NCBI GenBank assembly: GCA_963169105.1
Contig: OY720639.1
Location: 86,472,593-86,536,592, forward strand
Origin: Ceriagrion tenellum
Lineage: Eukaryota > Arthropoda > Insecta > Odonata > Coenagrionidae
Direction: 5' to 3'
DNA length: 64,000 nt
Below are positions 35,671 to 47,294 of this stretch, piece by piece. The translations under genes were made by a program, and so were the position numbers. Under the pieces are notes generated by a model. The model was given only the letters and a program-made list of their open reading frames with translations, searched no databases and had not been told where the DNA came from. Each line of letters opens with the position of its first letter. The first letter of the stretch is position 1.

Positions 35671-36369
35671 AGGCGGGTTTACTCATGAAAGTCACTTCGA
35701 TGATAATAGCCTTTTGAAGTCTCTTGCAAGAGACTCTTCGATGTGTAAGAATGAACTTCCATGGCAGTCGGGATCGATAGTGGAGGTAATCGACCGCGGT
35801 TGCTACTTCCAAGGAAAATAGACTGATTTATATTTTGCCTGCAAGTAGCATATCAATTCTTCGATAAGATCGCATTGCATCCGGTGGAATCTTGGTCACA
35901 TGACAGCAAAAGGGGATTTAAAATGTAATCAACTTACTACTTAGTAGGAGGAGGAGTCGCCGTTGCTTATGCAAATATTAATTTATACTTGATAATATTT
36001 AAAATACTTACGAACCCCTAAGGTAAAGTTTATGATTTATCTCTTATTGGAAAAAGGCATTATTGTAAATATGGACGCACTTGCTTCGACGTAATATTGC
36101 ATAATTATGGTAATTCAAATTCAATAACGAAATTATTTAATCCACGGATGCGTATGGGACTCAAACAGCGATATACGAAGGCCATCATTGCCAAATTTAT
36201 GCGATTTTCTTAATTACCATATTAATTGTTTACTTTCGTCATCCGTTTGTTTGGAAAAAACTGGAATCAATGTGTAAGCAGAACGATGCCCTTCCGGTGG
36301 CGATACGATTCGCAATATCGCCACACTTACTACTTCCATTGAAGTCAACTCGAATGTGTGAAGCCGCCT
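35671..36369. mobile_element. Harbinger-like MITE, 699 bp
   Basis: The ends are AGGCGGGTTTACTCATGAAAG and, inverted, AGGCGGCTTCACACATTCGA, flanked by TAA on both sides. The AGGC.GCTTTACAC start is like the 204-bp MITE at 48,815, so the two probably share a transposase superfamily. Confidence 0.65.
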
Positions 36370-36409
36370 TAAAGCTCAAACGTCGATTGTTACAGTTCAC
36401 GGTCTAAGT

Positions 36410-36790
36410 TCTTGCGATTCGGTCTACATATGCGAGAACAGTGATCTTAAAGACTAATTATCACTTGAAGAGCGTTCACCGCATTTTATCGCACCCTATT
36501 CGTTAATTCTGCGACAAAACTACGATAACGTGAGGTACAACGATTCGTAGTCGCGCCTTGATCAAGATCTCGGTCACAGTTAGCGCGATTCGCCCTACAG
36601 AAGCGAGACCAGTGATTTTTAAACACCGGGCGTAGTGTATCTTATGCACATCGCCTTGTTCTTATTCATTTAATCTGAAAAAAATACCATATAACGTAAT
36701 CGCACGTGCTATTATGAGCCATGATCACGCTTCGGTCAACTTTTCTTGCGACTCGCTCGTGCGAGAACAGAGATTTTTAATGCGGGAACA
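36410..36790. repeat. Degenerate tandem repeat, about 160-170-bp unit
   Basis: GCGA(T/C)TCG, a spacer, GCGAGA(A/C)CAG(T/A)GAT and TTAA recur near 36,415, 36,586 and 36,747. Confidence 0.45.
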
Positions 36791-36929
36791 TGCGATGTAA
36801 AAGAACAGCCGAAAATGTAATAGAATTGATTGCATTCTTCTTGTACATAAAAGTTGTTTCAAAATTATAAAAAAGCGAGCGCACTCGCTGTATTGATCAG
36901 TTATCACGCCTCATTCCTCATTTCATTAA

Positions 36930-38030
36930 ATTTGCTTACTCCACCGCGGACGACCTTTACCTATCTCGGAAGTACCGTCACGTGGGACGTAAGGAGTAGA
37001 ACGGACAGGCGTTTCGGCTCTCGCCGCTGGGTTACAACTTCCGTCCCCAGGTCTCAAGCTTCCGCTTATACCTAGGGACTTGGAAAAGGGGGAAGGAAGG
37101 GATTGGGTTGGGAAGGTTAGCGAAACCGCAGCCCCTTCGAGACCGACACCATGAGGCGGATAGAGGTCAAAAGGACCTCTATTGGGCCTCCGCCTCCACG
37201 AAGTGCTCGTGTTAGTTTGGTTCCCCCAAACAACAGAGACGAGTAACCGTCGGCTCCGCTTTCGCTAAAGCCTACCGCACATCTCTGCGAACCGAGAGAG
37301 ACCAAATATTTGGGATCAAACCCCGTTGCCTAAATATTTGGGATGGGGTGTCTCTCTGATTCGCTTTTTGGGTTGCCGCCGTGCGGTCTGCCGACTTACG
37401 TCATTGGAGTGAGGATCACCGGACCCATGTAGGGTCAAAACGGACCATTTTTGGTCAAAAATTTGAGTACAACCCACTCCTCAATAGGTCTCGACAACCC
37501 ATAGTAGAACGGACATCAAGCGGAGAATAGCCCAAGCGAAGAAGGAGTTCATTGTATAAAAACAACTGCTATGCTCAAAGAAGGTAGGACTACAAGGTAG
37601 GCAACAGCACGTGAAAAAAAATTGTGTGGAGCTTGGCACTCAATGAATCGGAAGCATGGACCATTGGAAACGATGACCAGAACAGACTAGAAGCCTTCAA
37701 AACCTGGTGATGGAAGAGGATGTTTGAGATTGAATGGATGGACAAGATAAGAAATGATGAAGTTCACGGAAGGGTAGACGTGGAAAGGACCATGTGGAAC
37801 ACTTTGCAGAAAAGAATTCGATAGATTGGACACACCCGGAGGCTAAGTGAGTTTGTGAATAACGTAATTGAGGATACATTGCAGGGAAAAGTCCAAGGAA
37901 TATTTTCATGGACCAAATACAGGAGGAAATACGTAGAAAAGCTACCATGAAGGAAGGGAACTAGCATTTGATAGGGAATGGTGCAGTCAACCAACCTTAG
38001 GATTGAGCGACCACGATAATACACAGATTT
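36930..38030 (+). pseudogene. RTE-type LINE 3' part, split by a retroposon
   Basis: FTYLGSTVTWDVRSRTD up to 37,007, then from 37,503 the continuation SRTDIKRRIAQAKKEF (frame-corrected), ALNESEAWTIGNDDQNRLEA, TWWKRMFEIEWMDKIRNDEV and the trailer TGCAGTCAACCAACCTTAGG to 38,010. Several stops and frameshifts are present. Confidence 0.75.
37008..37502 (+). mobile_element. SINE-like retroposon, copy 1 (495 bp)
   Basis: It is inserted in the RTE element and flanked by AGTAGAACGGACA (13 bp) at 36,995-37,007 and 37,503-37,515. It begins GGCGTTTCGGCTCTCGCCGC and ends TAGGTCTCGACAACCCAT, with no poly-A tail and no open frame of note. It contains the paired words AAATATTTGGGA (twice) and GGTCAAAA (several times). 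The same element is on the minus strand at 44,835-45,306. Confidence 0.75.
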
Positions 38031-38289
38031 GCTACGAAACGCGAAAACATACACATCACATATTTCTATTGGTTCCTTTTAAATGTCAAGATATTGTACT
38101 GGATAAAATATACGTAATTGTACACGTCGTTCGCTTTAATTTAGAATTCCGCGCCGTCAACTCAATTCAAAACAATGCAGTAATAGAGACGAACATTTTG
38201 AAGCATAATTCTTGCATACTTTAAAAGTTATTAAAATGTGCGCTCATCGACTCACGATTCGAGCTCCGATCGCCTTTAAAACATAGTGC

Positions 38290-39040
38290 GTGAGATGAAT
38301 GTGAGAGTAATAACGGCAACCAGTGGGTTCAAGAGGCGGAGAAAGACGTGGGGAGAGATATAGATATCGGAATAAAATGCACGGCACAGTACGAAATTTA
38401 GAAGAACAATGCGGAACTTCAGAAGGTTTCTGGAAGAAGGAAAAGATGAAAGGAAGTGACACCAGGACGGAAGAGAGGAGGATGGAGCTAAGGAAAGGGA
38501 TGCAGATTATTTGAGACCAAGTAAAGAAGCAAATAGTAAAAACGAATCAAAAAAGAATGCTTTGGATTACTTAGCATAGTCCTAAGAGTAATCGAAATCA
38601 GGAGAGAAGTCGACGTAAAGTGTTTTAAGAAAGGTAGCCCAAGCAAATAGGGCATGGAATCGTAAGTCTTCCAGACAGTGGCAACTCAAGGGTAGAAGAA
38701 ATTGAAAGGATGATGGGAGAGATGTGGAGAACGGAATACAATGTTCGGCACAAAACGACATTAAAAGAACAATGCGGAACTTTAGAAGGTTTCTGGAAGA
38801 AGTAAAAGATGAAAGGAAGTGACACCAGGACTAAAGAGAAGTGGATAAGGGATGAAAATTATTTGAGAGCAAGAAAAGAACCAAAAAGTAAAAAAGAATC
38901 GAAAATGAATGCATTGGATTACTTTACGTAGTTCTAAGAGTAACCGAAATCAAGAGAGAAGTCGACGTAAAGTGTTTTTAAGGAAGGTAGCCCAAGCGAA
39001 TACGGCATGGAATCTCGTCTTTCAGAAAATGGCTACTCAA
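38290..39040. repeat. Tandem duplication of about 352-364 bp
   Basis: AACAATGCGGAACTT, AGAAGGTTTCTGGAAGAAG, AAAGGAAGTGACACCAGGAC and GAAGTCGACGTAAAGTGTTT occur in the same order twice (for example at 38,404 and 38,767, and at 38,607 and 38,959). Purine-rich; no clear protein family. Confidence 0.75.
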
Positions 39041-40540
39041 AGCTCGCAAAAAATAGAACGAGAGCTTTTTTTTAAAATAATTTCTGGCGCTTGAACTTTT
39101 ATAGTGAAGAAGATCAGACGGTATATACATAGCAATAAAGATGCCTGGTGTTTAAAAGTGCTATGAATGTCTAATAGACGTGTGCAATAACGAAGGATTA
39201 CATTCCTACGAATATTTCGAGAGAAATTTTCGTGATTAAATCATACGACGTAATAGAGACCAAGTAATTTTTTTCGTGATTAAACCATGCGACGTAACAG
39301 GGACCCGTTTTAGTTCATGACAAACTTTCGAAAGTCGTTCATTCAGGAGAAACGGATTGGGAAATATACATTGGAAGACATCATCTCAAGAATTGCTAAG
39401 TGAATCAAGTGAAAAAGCGATTTGGCCAGCGGGAAGGAAGACTTATCCAGGAATTTACCAGTCATCTGGAATGATATGAGGGTGAACATCTGCAGCTAGC
39501 CAACCATTTGATTGGCATCTGATAAAAAATGTTGCTTTGCGTAAACTATGAAAAAATAGTGTATGGGAACGCACCATTATCGTGGAAAGTGCAGATGAGA
39601 AAATCAAACGCTCTGATTAACGGAAATGAGAAACGTGCAAACAACTAATTTAAATCGACACTGGAAGCAGCCTCTTCAATTTAAATGATGGATGATCTAG
39701 CTAGCCCACAGTGCAGCTTCAGGCATCGTTCAGCGAAACGGAGAATGTCGAATAAATTGACTTCTTTACGGATAACTCCGTACGCTTAACCTTGTGACAT
39801 TTGGCCAGAAGACTCCTGCCTTTGCTTCGTCGTCAAGAGTCATCAAACGGGCCGAGTCCTTTTGGGAGCTAGAATAATAGGGCACTACATCCGCCCATCA
39901 CGCAAAAATACCTCTTGTGAGATCTGGTGCTTTCCCGGGGTGCCACTCGCAGAAAATGCCCTCGCGCCTTCCATCGGGTCCACCCGCGATAATGTTAACT
40001 AAATGCGATCTATGCGGAAAAATGTTAAATTCTGTTGCGATGCTCAAGTGACTGAGAACGCTATCCTGCTTTTCTAGATGTTTTCACACCCGTACAGTGC
40101 GGTGCAGTTTTGAAACGGATTTGTGAATTTCCATTGCGACGGGTGTGAAATGAAGACGCGATTCATTCGCTTGACCCACGGACGCAATTATGCCGGCCGC
40201 CTCCGTGCGAGGAACAGCTCACGACTGTCGCGGGAAACGGAATGAATGTGGCCAGTTGTGTTCATCGCGCACGCGCTGATAAGCATGTTGTCGTCACGGG
40301 ACGGGAGTGGGAGGAAGTACGCTACTCGTTGGAAAATTCGTCGTCAGATGGCGTTTGCGTATGCTCGCGGCTCAACTCAGCTGTGATAATGTACTCTGTT
40401 CTGCCTGTGGTAATGATAGCGCTCTTTTCCAAAATCTGCTGGGACGCTCTGGACGTTTCGGCTGGTTAAGCCGCTTTTGGGTGATTAGTGTTTGTAGCTA
40501 AGCAAGTTAGGGAGGGAAGAAAAGTAATTTAAGCAGTCGA
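39041..40540. other. No recognised gene; one CG-rich patch
   Basis: 40,130-40,320 is unusually rich in CG dinucleotides for this window (GCCGGCCGCCTCCGTGCGAG and similar). A 75-codon frame runs through it (40,242-40,469) without recognisable motifs. It could be an exon or promoter remnant. Confidence 0.25.
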
Positions 40541-40544
40541 CTGC

Positions 40545-40880
40545 AGAATGGGCCAGTTTAAAATGCCATTTTTCCTGCGAACAGTTTGAAACAATAATAG
40601 CTCCCGTTAAGACCCTTTAATTAGGTTTGTCGATATATGACGTAGCCATTTAGCTGATTTGCTCAGTAATGCTTGTTTCATATCTTCTGCTCAGTATTTA
40701 TGTACATCCCGCGTATTTCTTCCAAAAATGTTGTATCTTTGCGCCTTTATGTTGTTGAAAAATAGAATTATACTCTCATTCTTCGTAAAATATATACGTA
40801 CTAATGTATAGACGGAACCTACGGTGTAGTGCAAATTGTAAAGTTAAGTAAACAATATTCATTGTTCTTGGACATTCGTC
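40545..40880 (+). mobile_element. LINE tail remnant
   Basis: GGCCAGTTTAAAATGCCATTTTTCCTGCGA parallels the FFPR-coding tail at 19,380 and 29,100, followed by the shared TTAATTAGGTTTGTCGATA-type trailer. Only decayed sequence remains. Confidence 0.45.
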
Positions 40881-41029
40881 GTCCACTAAGAACATACAAA
40901 AAATATCATAATAATGGAGCTCATGCCTTACATATTAAATTATTTTGAAAAAGTAGGAACATATTTACTAGAGAATCAATAAATTATCGCACATTAATTC
41001 ATGGGGTGTAATTTTCATATTGTTCCTTT

Positions 41030-42060
41030 TCTAGGACATAAAGTTGGTGAAAAAGTTTTTTTCTATAAAATGCTCTGTGAGGTGAAATCTTTTGTCCTTA
41101 GAAATACTGTTCCATAACCTTGTCCCAGCAACACGAAACGATTTTTGGTAAGTGGTCGTTCTGTGATGAGGTGTGATTAAATAGTCGGTAGCCATATTGG
41201 TTGTTACATTTGACTTCCTTCTTACGGGAGAAAATTCATACAAATACCCAGATTGTTCATGATTGAAAAGACAATCGTAAAACGTGCCTAGTGTATATTT
41301 TCTTCGCGTTTTGACCTTCAGCCTTGCAAGGTTAGAAAATAAGTAGAAATATGATCATCTCTTTTCAGGTTGAAGACAGACCTTACGCGCATAGTTAATA
41401 GCTGTTGAAGCTTTGCATTTAGCTCTTCAATGGAATTGTGGTACATTAGCCAGCAGTAATCACTTTGGGGGAAAAATAAGCGCAGATAGAATTTACCTAC
41501 GAGTGTGACGGGGTAAGAGATTTTTCTGAATTTTGAGCTGGTGCAGGATTACATTAACCCTGATGCATACATATGGCTAGCACATGGTATTGCCAAGGAA
41601 GGTTACTGACTATGGTGATCCCTAGATTTTTAACATAGTTCGGTTATAAGATTTCTACATCACCAACTGTTATCTTGAGTATTACGTTAACATCGACATT
41701 TCTAAGTAATTTGGAGTTAGCCAGTAGTATTGTCATAGTTTTTTACAGTTTAGTACAAAATTTTTATTTACAGTCCATGAATTTAAGGCGTAAACATCCT
41801 GATTTACATCATCTGTGATTTCAGACCTGATTGAGTGGAAACGGAACATATTTACGGAACTGATTTACGTTGGCAATTGCGGAACCGTATTACGGAACTG
41901 ATTTACTTTGGCAATTACGTCGTTCAATTCGTTCAAATGGCAATGACACTAATTCTGAAGGTCATCAGCATACAACATAAATTTTTTCAGTTGGTGATGA
42001 GATTACGCCTGGAATGTATTTCCAAGGCTTTGCTAATGCATTGGTTGGCGTAGTTTTGCT
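41030..42060 (-). pseudogene. CR1/L2-like LINE, RT motif C to C-terminus
   Basis: The minus strand reads MLYADDLQ (catalytic YADD at 41,961-41,972), a decayed NSWTVNKNFVLN, VKNLGITIS, LSWQYHVL, FPQSDYCWLMYHNSIEELNA, LLTMRVRSVFNLKRDDHIST (in one frame), and at the end NMATDYLITPHHRTTTYQKS with FRVAGTRLWNSISKD to the stop at 41,031. Frameshifts separate the blocks. A roughly 40-bp tandem duplication (TTACGGAACTGATTTAC...) lies at 41,853-41,920. Confidence 0.7.
41184..41696. repeat. Left arm of a 513-bp near-perfect inverted repeat
   Basis: This is the reverse complement of 43,658-44,170. I aligned them by eye with no indel and two base differences, both near the outer end. The left arm lies inside the LINE, which continues on both sides of it. 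Confidence 0.85.
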
Positions 42061-42499
42061 AACTTTATTAGTCCTGAGGATTAACTGCCGACTGTTTTCT
42101 TCTCCTGCCGCCCTTCTATGTACTTTGTGAGCAGTATAATTGTTTTACCACCCACCGATGTGCCACTAAATGAACTTAGCACTCATGGAAGCAATTGCTC
42201 AAACCTATACCAATTTTATTAGTATACACTATTCTTCTGGAGGGTTAATCTTGTGTATCAATGAATTCAAACAAATTCTTACGGCCAACGTTTCGCAGAT
42301 CTGTTTCTGTATTCTCAGGGCTATTATACAACATATTATAAAATTTTTAAATATTTTTATTTAAACACTATAGCATAATTATCATGCTTAAAAGTGATAT
42401 AACGTTTTTAATAACGAAATAGAAATTTAAAACTATATACGACATAGTTTCCGGCTTCATCTTGCGGAAATTTATGATATCACTCGTAATAAAAGATAT

Positions 42500-42650
42500 G
42501 CACTTTGCTTTATTCCACACTATTTAATATAACTCAACTAGACCATGGTTTCGACACCGCGTGACACCGACAGACCTGAGGATGACACGCGGTGTTGAAA
42601 CCATGGTCGAGTTGAGTTATATTAAATAGTGTGGAAAAAAACAAAGTACA
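42500..42650. repeat. Fold-back element between the two arms, about 150 bp
   Basis: TTCCACACTATTTAATATAA, CTCAAC and CCATGGTTTC are mirrored by GAAACCATGG, GTTGAG and TTATATTAAATAGTGTGGAA. The loop region has CCTGAGGATGACACGCGG. Flanks extend the pairing (CACTTTG / CAAAGT). Confidence 0.8.
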
Positions 42651-42659
42651 TTTATTTTA

Positions 42660-43360
42660 TTATGAGTGACATTTAAAATTATTTTCAAAATCTTGAGATT
42701 GACAGCGGGCTGAGTGCAATATGATAAATGAATGCCAGCAACTTAATGCCACTACATAAAGATCAACTAGATTGAAAAAGATAAATTACGGAGGATTTTT
42801 AATGGTATCTTGAAGCTAAAAATATTTGATTAAAATATCTAAAATACAAATTCTAAAAATGTAGTTTAGATGACATGAGTAAACTTTCTCTGCGGATTTT
42901 CTTCCACTACGCATGACATATTCGCACATTTCTTTTACCCAAATCAGCTGGGAACAACCGTGTGCTCAGGATTCTTTCTTTAAGTGGATGAAATTAAGTA
43001 TTGGCATATTTTGCTAAATCGCGGAATGTGGGCTTTCTCAGCTGTTAATAGGTACTGGCGAAGTTTTCAAGTTTGACTGTGAAGCATCAACGGGAGAGGG
43101 GTAGAGGTCTCTCCGAAAATGCCATTAAAACAAATTCTCTCCAAAGATACGAGTGAGAAACAGGAGGTGCTCGGTAACAAACAAGTATATTGAATAAACC
43201 ACAAATGAAATAAGTATATTTATATTGCAAGGATCAACCAACCTGTGTTCTGACGTCTAAAGCACAACAATCAATCACTAATTTTAACAAAGTGCCGGAA
43301 AAACAGCTCGGCCACGTGTACACCACGGTGATCGCCAGCAGATGAGAGCGAGGAGTCAGT
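42660..43360. other. No recognised gene
   Basis: AT-rich; nothing identified. Confidence 0.3.
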
Positions 43361-43362
43361 TG

Positions 43363-43530
43363 CACCGTAGGAGGGGAGGTTTTCGGCAAGTTGGAGGGTA
43401 GAATGGGTGAGCTAGGGAGTAGAGACGATTGGTAGCCTCGAAGGGGAGGTTTCGGTAAGGATAAATGTGGGATTTGGCGACGGGGTGAAAGGAATACAGG
43501 CGATTGGTAGCCTTGGATGGGAGGAAGGTA
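43363..43530. repeat. G-rich minisatellite, about 70-bp unit, 2.5 copies
   Basis: GGAGGGGAGGTTTTCGGCAAG, GAAGGGGAGGTTTCGGTAAG and GATGGGAGGAAGG mark successive units; CGATTGGTAGCCT is repeated at 43,427 and 43,500. Confidence 0.55.
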
Positions 43531-43657
43531 GTGGAGTTAGTACACACATGCTGTGTAGGATTTCAATTGGAGCTTAGGGAAATGCTTTTCGTCTCCAATC
43601 TCTTGAATGCAGGATTTTGCCTTTGATTCACGATTTTCTGCCGTATAGCTGTAGCAG

Positions 43658-44170
43658 TCGATGTTAACGTAATACTCAAGATAACAGTTGGTGATGTAGA
43701 AATCTTATAACCGAACTATGTTAAAAATCTAGGGATCACCATAGTCAGTAACCTTCCTTGGCAATACCATGTGCTAGCCATATGTATGCATCAGGGTTAA
43801 TGTAATCCTGCACCAGCTCAAAATTCAGAAAAATCTCTTACCCCGTCACACTCGTAGGTAAATTCTATCTGCGCTTATTTTTCCCCCAAAGTGATTACTG
43901 CTGGCTAATGTACCACAATTCCATTGAAGAGCTAAATGCAAAGCTTCAACAGCTATTAACTATGCGCGTAAGGTCTGTCTTCAACCTGAAAAGAGATGAT
44001 CATATTTCTACTTATTTTCTAACCTTGCAAGGCTGAAGGTCAAAACGCGAAGAAAATATACACTAGGCACGTTTTACGATTGTCTTTTCAATCATGAACA
44101 ATCTGGGTATTTGTATGAATTTTCTCCCGTAAGAAGGAAGTCAAATGTAACAACCAGAATGGCTACCGAC
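43658..44170. repeat. Right arm of the 513-bp inverted repeat
   Basis: It holds the middle of the LINE only: the LINE sequence stops abruptly at both borders (GCTGTAGCAG before, TTGCTTGTG after). The right arm is therefore the derived copy. Confidence 0.85.
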
Positions 44171-44820
44171 TTGCTTGTGTGTGATTACAAGTTGCACACG
44201 GATTTTTCGTATTCCTCAATATATCTGTTCAGCACATTTTCATCAACAATTTTTTTTCTTTTTTAAGCATTCCCCAACAGACACTAAACTTTTATACCAG
44301 CGCTTTTCCAAATCCGCGATAATATTCTCGGTAAACTCATTTCCACTATTACGCATTCATCTTGGAACGATTCGCCCCAATGTTGGCCAAACGTCATAAT
44401 TGCATGGTTCTTTTTCTATCAGTGAAGAGAAAAAAAATAGTTGCAGGAAGCCATGCACAGCAAGATAATAGTCTGATGCATAGAAGCTTTGTGTAACATG
44501 CAGTGAAGGATGAGCAGTTCCTTTCTCGTTATGCAAATGCCATGAGATTTTTTTGCTAGAAAACGAGGCAATTTCCACACATTCTTCCGTGCAAACGGCA
44601 TAAAACTGTTACGTTCTAATCCTTATTGACCGAGTGACCTGGTAAAAAGAATTCTCGGCACAATAGGAGTAAAAACCAAAAATAACAGTGATCAAAAGTA
44701 ATGCCTATTTTTTTCATGAATCTTGCTTCTCACCGCTGTTTTCTGCATTGTTGCATATCTATTGACATTTCCACGTGGGTTATAGACTCATGTTCATGTG
44801 GTTTAAGCGAGAAATTTGAC
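44171..44820. other. No recognised gene
   Basis: Overlapping minus-strand frames (44,357-44,601) are unrecognised; a T-rich tract lies near 44,250. Confidence 0.25.
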
Positions 44821-44834
44821 TGTACAAAAGTACA

Positions 44835-45306
44835 AGGGGTTGCCGGGACCTATTGAGGAGTGGGTTGTACTCACACATTTGACCAAAATTGGTCCGTTTT
44901 GACCCTCCATTGGGTCCGGTGATCCTCACTCCAATGACGTAAGTCGGCAGACCGCACGACGGCAACCCATAAAGCGAATCAGAGGGATACCTTATCCCAA
45001 ATATTTGGGCAACAGGCTCTCTCGGTACGCAGAGATGTGCGGTAGGCTCAAGCGAAAGCGGAGCCGACGGTTACTCGTCTCAGTTGTTTGGGGGAACCAA
45101 ACTAAAACGAGCACTTCGGGGAGGCGGAGGCCCTTGAGGTCCTTTTGACCTCAATCCGCCTCATTGGTGTCGGTCTCGAAGGGGCAGTGGTTTCGCTAAC
45201 CTTCCCTACCCATCCTTTCCTTCCACCTCTTCCATGTCCTCGGAAATAAGCGAGAGCTTCAGTCCGGGGGTGGAAGTTGTAATCCTGCGGCGTGAGCCGA
45301 ACCGCT
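44835..45306 (-). mobile_element. SINE-like retroposon, copy 2 (472 bp)
   Basis: Reverse orientation of 37,008-37,502, sharing both ends. It is flanked by TGTACAAAAGTACA (14 bp) at 44,821-44,834 and 45,307-45,320. On the minus strand it begins AGCGGTTCGGCTCACGCCGC and ends GGTCCCGGCAACCCCT. Confidence 0.75.
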
Positions 45307-45320
45307 TGTACAAAAGTACA

Positions 45321-46565
45321 CTTTACGCATTTGACACCAGACTGCTGAGGAGGGGATCAAAAATATCCTCTAAAACTTACGTTCATCCGTATCCTACCAA
45401 GCGAGCCATCGCAGAGGATTATTTATGGCGGTGTTAGGACACAAGTCTTGAAAGCGGAGGAAAAATACAGAAATAAAGGGGAAGATGACGGAGGGGATAT
45501 AATTGATAATGTTAATGTATAGTTTCCCCAATTTGGCAGTCTGTTGCGAACGTAGACTCCTTTGAGGTCGGTTGCCAGAATGTTTAGTATGATATGAATA
45601 GTTCTGAGATCCAGTAAGTTATAGATCTTATAAAAATATTCGGGTTGCAGGAACTCATTCACTATTTACATAACTTATTTACCATAAGTTAATACGTTCC
45701 AATATTATATCTAATCATCCATCGCCGGACAAAATTTATGAGAATTCGGCCTATGAAAAACTGCTGATGCATATAATGATTAGTCAGTATGTGTAAACAA
45801 ATTGGTCATTTTTTTCAAAATAACTCTATTATCTAGTAATTAAGTCTCCAAGCGGTTCATTGCGAATCCGCCATCTTACCAACTCATGGGAATTAATATT
45901 TCATGCCATACGTTATGAAACAAATATATTTATCGAATATTTCTGCAGTAGTGATTGAATAGTCGCCATGGCTTCTAGGTCCCATAACTTTATAGAATAC
46001 AAACCGTTGCTGTCGTGTCGTTACAGCAAATGGCCATGGGTGAAAAAGAAAATTGACTCTTGTATTGCTTCTTGCTTCACTCACAGTTATACGCTATGAT
46101 AATGCTATGATATAGAAGCAGTAATTCAGATATTAATCGCCTAAACTTCTTAATAAGTCATTTATCTACTCATTTGCAATACTAAATGAGCCTCGGCAGT
46201 ATCCAAACATGGCTATTGGAAATAATTTTTACGGCAGAGTGGAAATATATGTATGCTCATCGATTGTTCGAGCTCTTAGTAAATTACAGTAATTATGAAA
46301 CTCAAATTATATAAAACGCATTGGGAATGGCTCTGCAGGTGGCTTTTACGGCCGGGGAATTATGATTTGGCAACATAGACGAGAATCACCTCACAGCCAT
46401 GCACCCTATAATAATGAATGAATTGCCTAGGTAAATATTAAACGTATCTACCAGCATTTCCTTTACCACCTGAGCAAATACTCTTTTCGATGAGGTGACT
46501 AACCAATATAAAGTATATTCGCATCCGTCCCGCCATATCCCAATCCACATAGAGTTCCTCATCAT
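45321..46565. other. No recognised gene
   Basis: AT-rich sequence with short unrelated open frames. Confidence 0.3.
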
Positions 46566-46566
46566 C

Positions 46567-47290
46567 ATTGGTCGTTCAATCCTAAGAGTAGTTGACTGGA
46601 GCCCTCGACCATACTCTATCTAATGGTGATTTCCTTACCTCCCGGTATCCCTTCCTATGTACTTTCTTCTTCATTTGCTCCATGAACTGTTTCCTGGGTG
46701 TTCCTCTGGAGACTTTTCCCTCTATGTTGGCTTCAATTACCTTCTTCATAAATCCATTGTGACTCTGGTTGTGACCAATCCAACTTGCCTATTTCTTTCT
46801 CTGTGGTGTTCCATGTGGTCCTTTCCTGTTTTACTCTTCTGTACACTTCATCATGTCTTATTGTGTCCATCAAATCTATCACTAGTAGGCTACTCCTGCA
46901 CCAGGATTCAAAAACGTCTAGTCTTTTCTGGTCCAATGTGCATACTTATGATCCATAGTGTGCCACACTCTACATGAATGTTTTCGTATTCTATTTCTTA
47001 ATTTGTAGTACCATCTTCTTTGAGCACAGCAGTTGTGTATTTACTATGAGCGCCTTATTGGCTTGGGCTTTTCTCCGCTTAAAGTCCGTTGTACTTCTTC
47101 CGTCCCACGTGATGGTACTTCCAAAATAGGTGAAGAAATCCTCTTGCCCTAGCATATCTCCCCTCAGGGTGAATTTTACATTCAGCTTATCTCTTCCGCA
47201 TGCTAGGATTTTAGTATTCGCCTAATTTATTTTCATGTTGTATTCTTGGAGAACTCGGCCCATAATCCTTCGTGACCTTTAGAAGATCAT
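46567..47290 (-). pseudogene. RTE-type LINE 3' part
   Basis: The minus strand reads KINXAKTKILACGRDKLNV (one stop), FTYFGSTITWDGRSTTD, AQANKALIVNTQLLCSKKM, a decayed YGS.AW, LDVFESWCRSSLLVIDLMDT, IRHDEVYRRVKQERTTWNT and the trailer ending TTCAATCCT / CGACCAATGATGA at 46,567. This is the least decayed RTE tail in the window, but stops remain. Confidence 0.7.
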
Positions 47291-47294
47291 CGCG

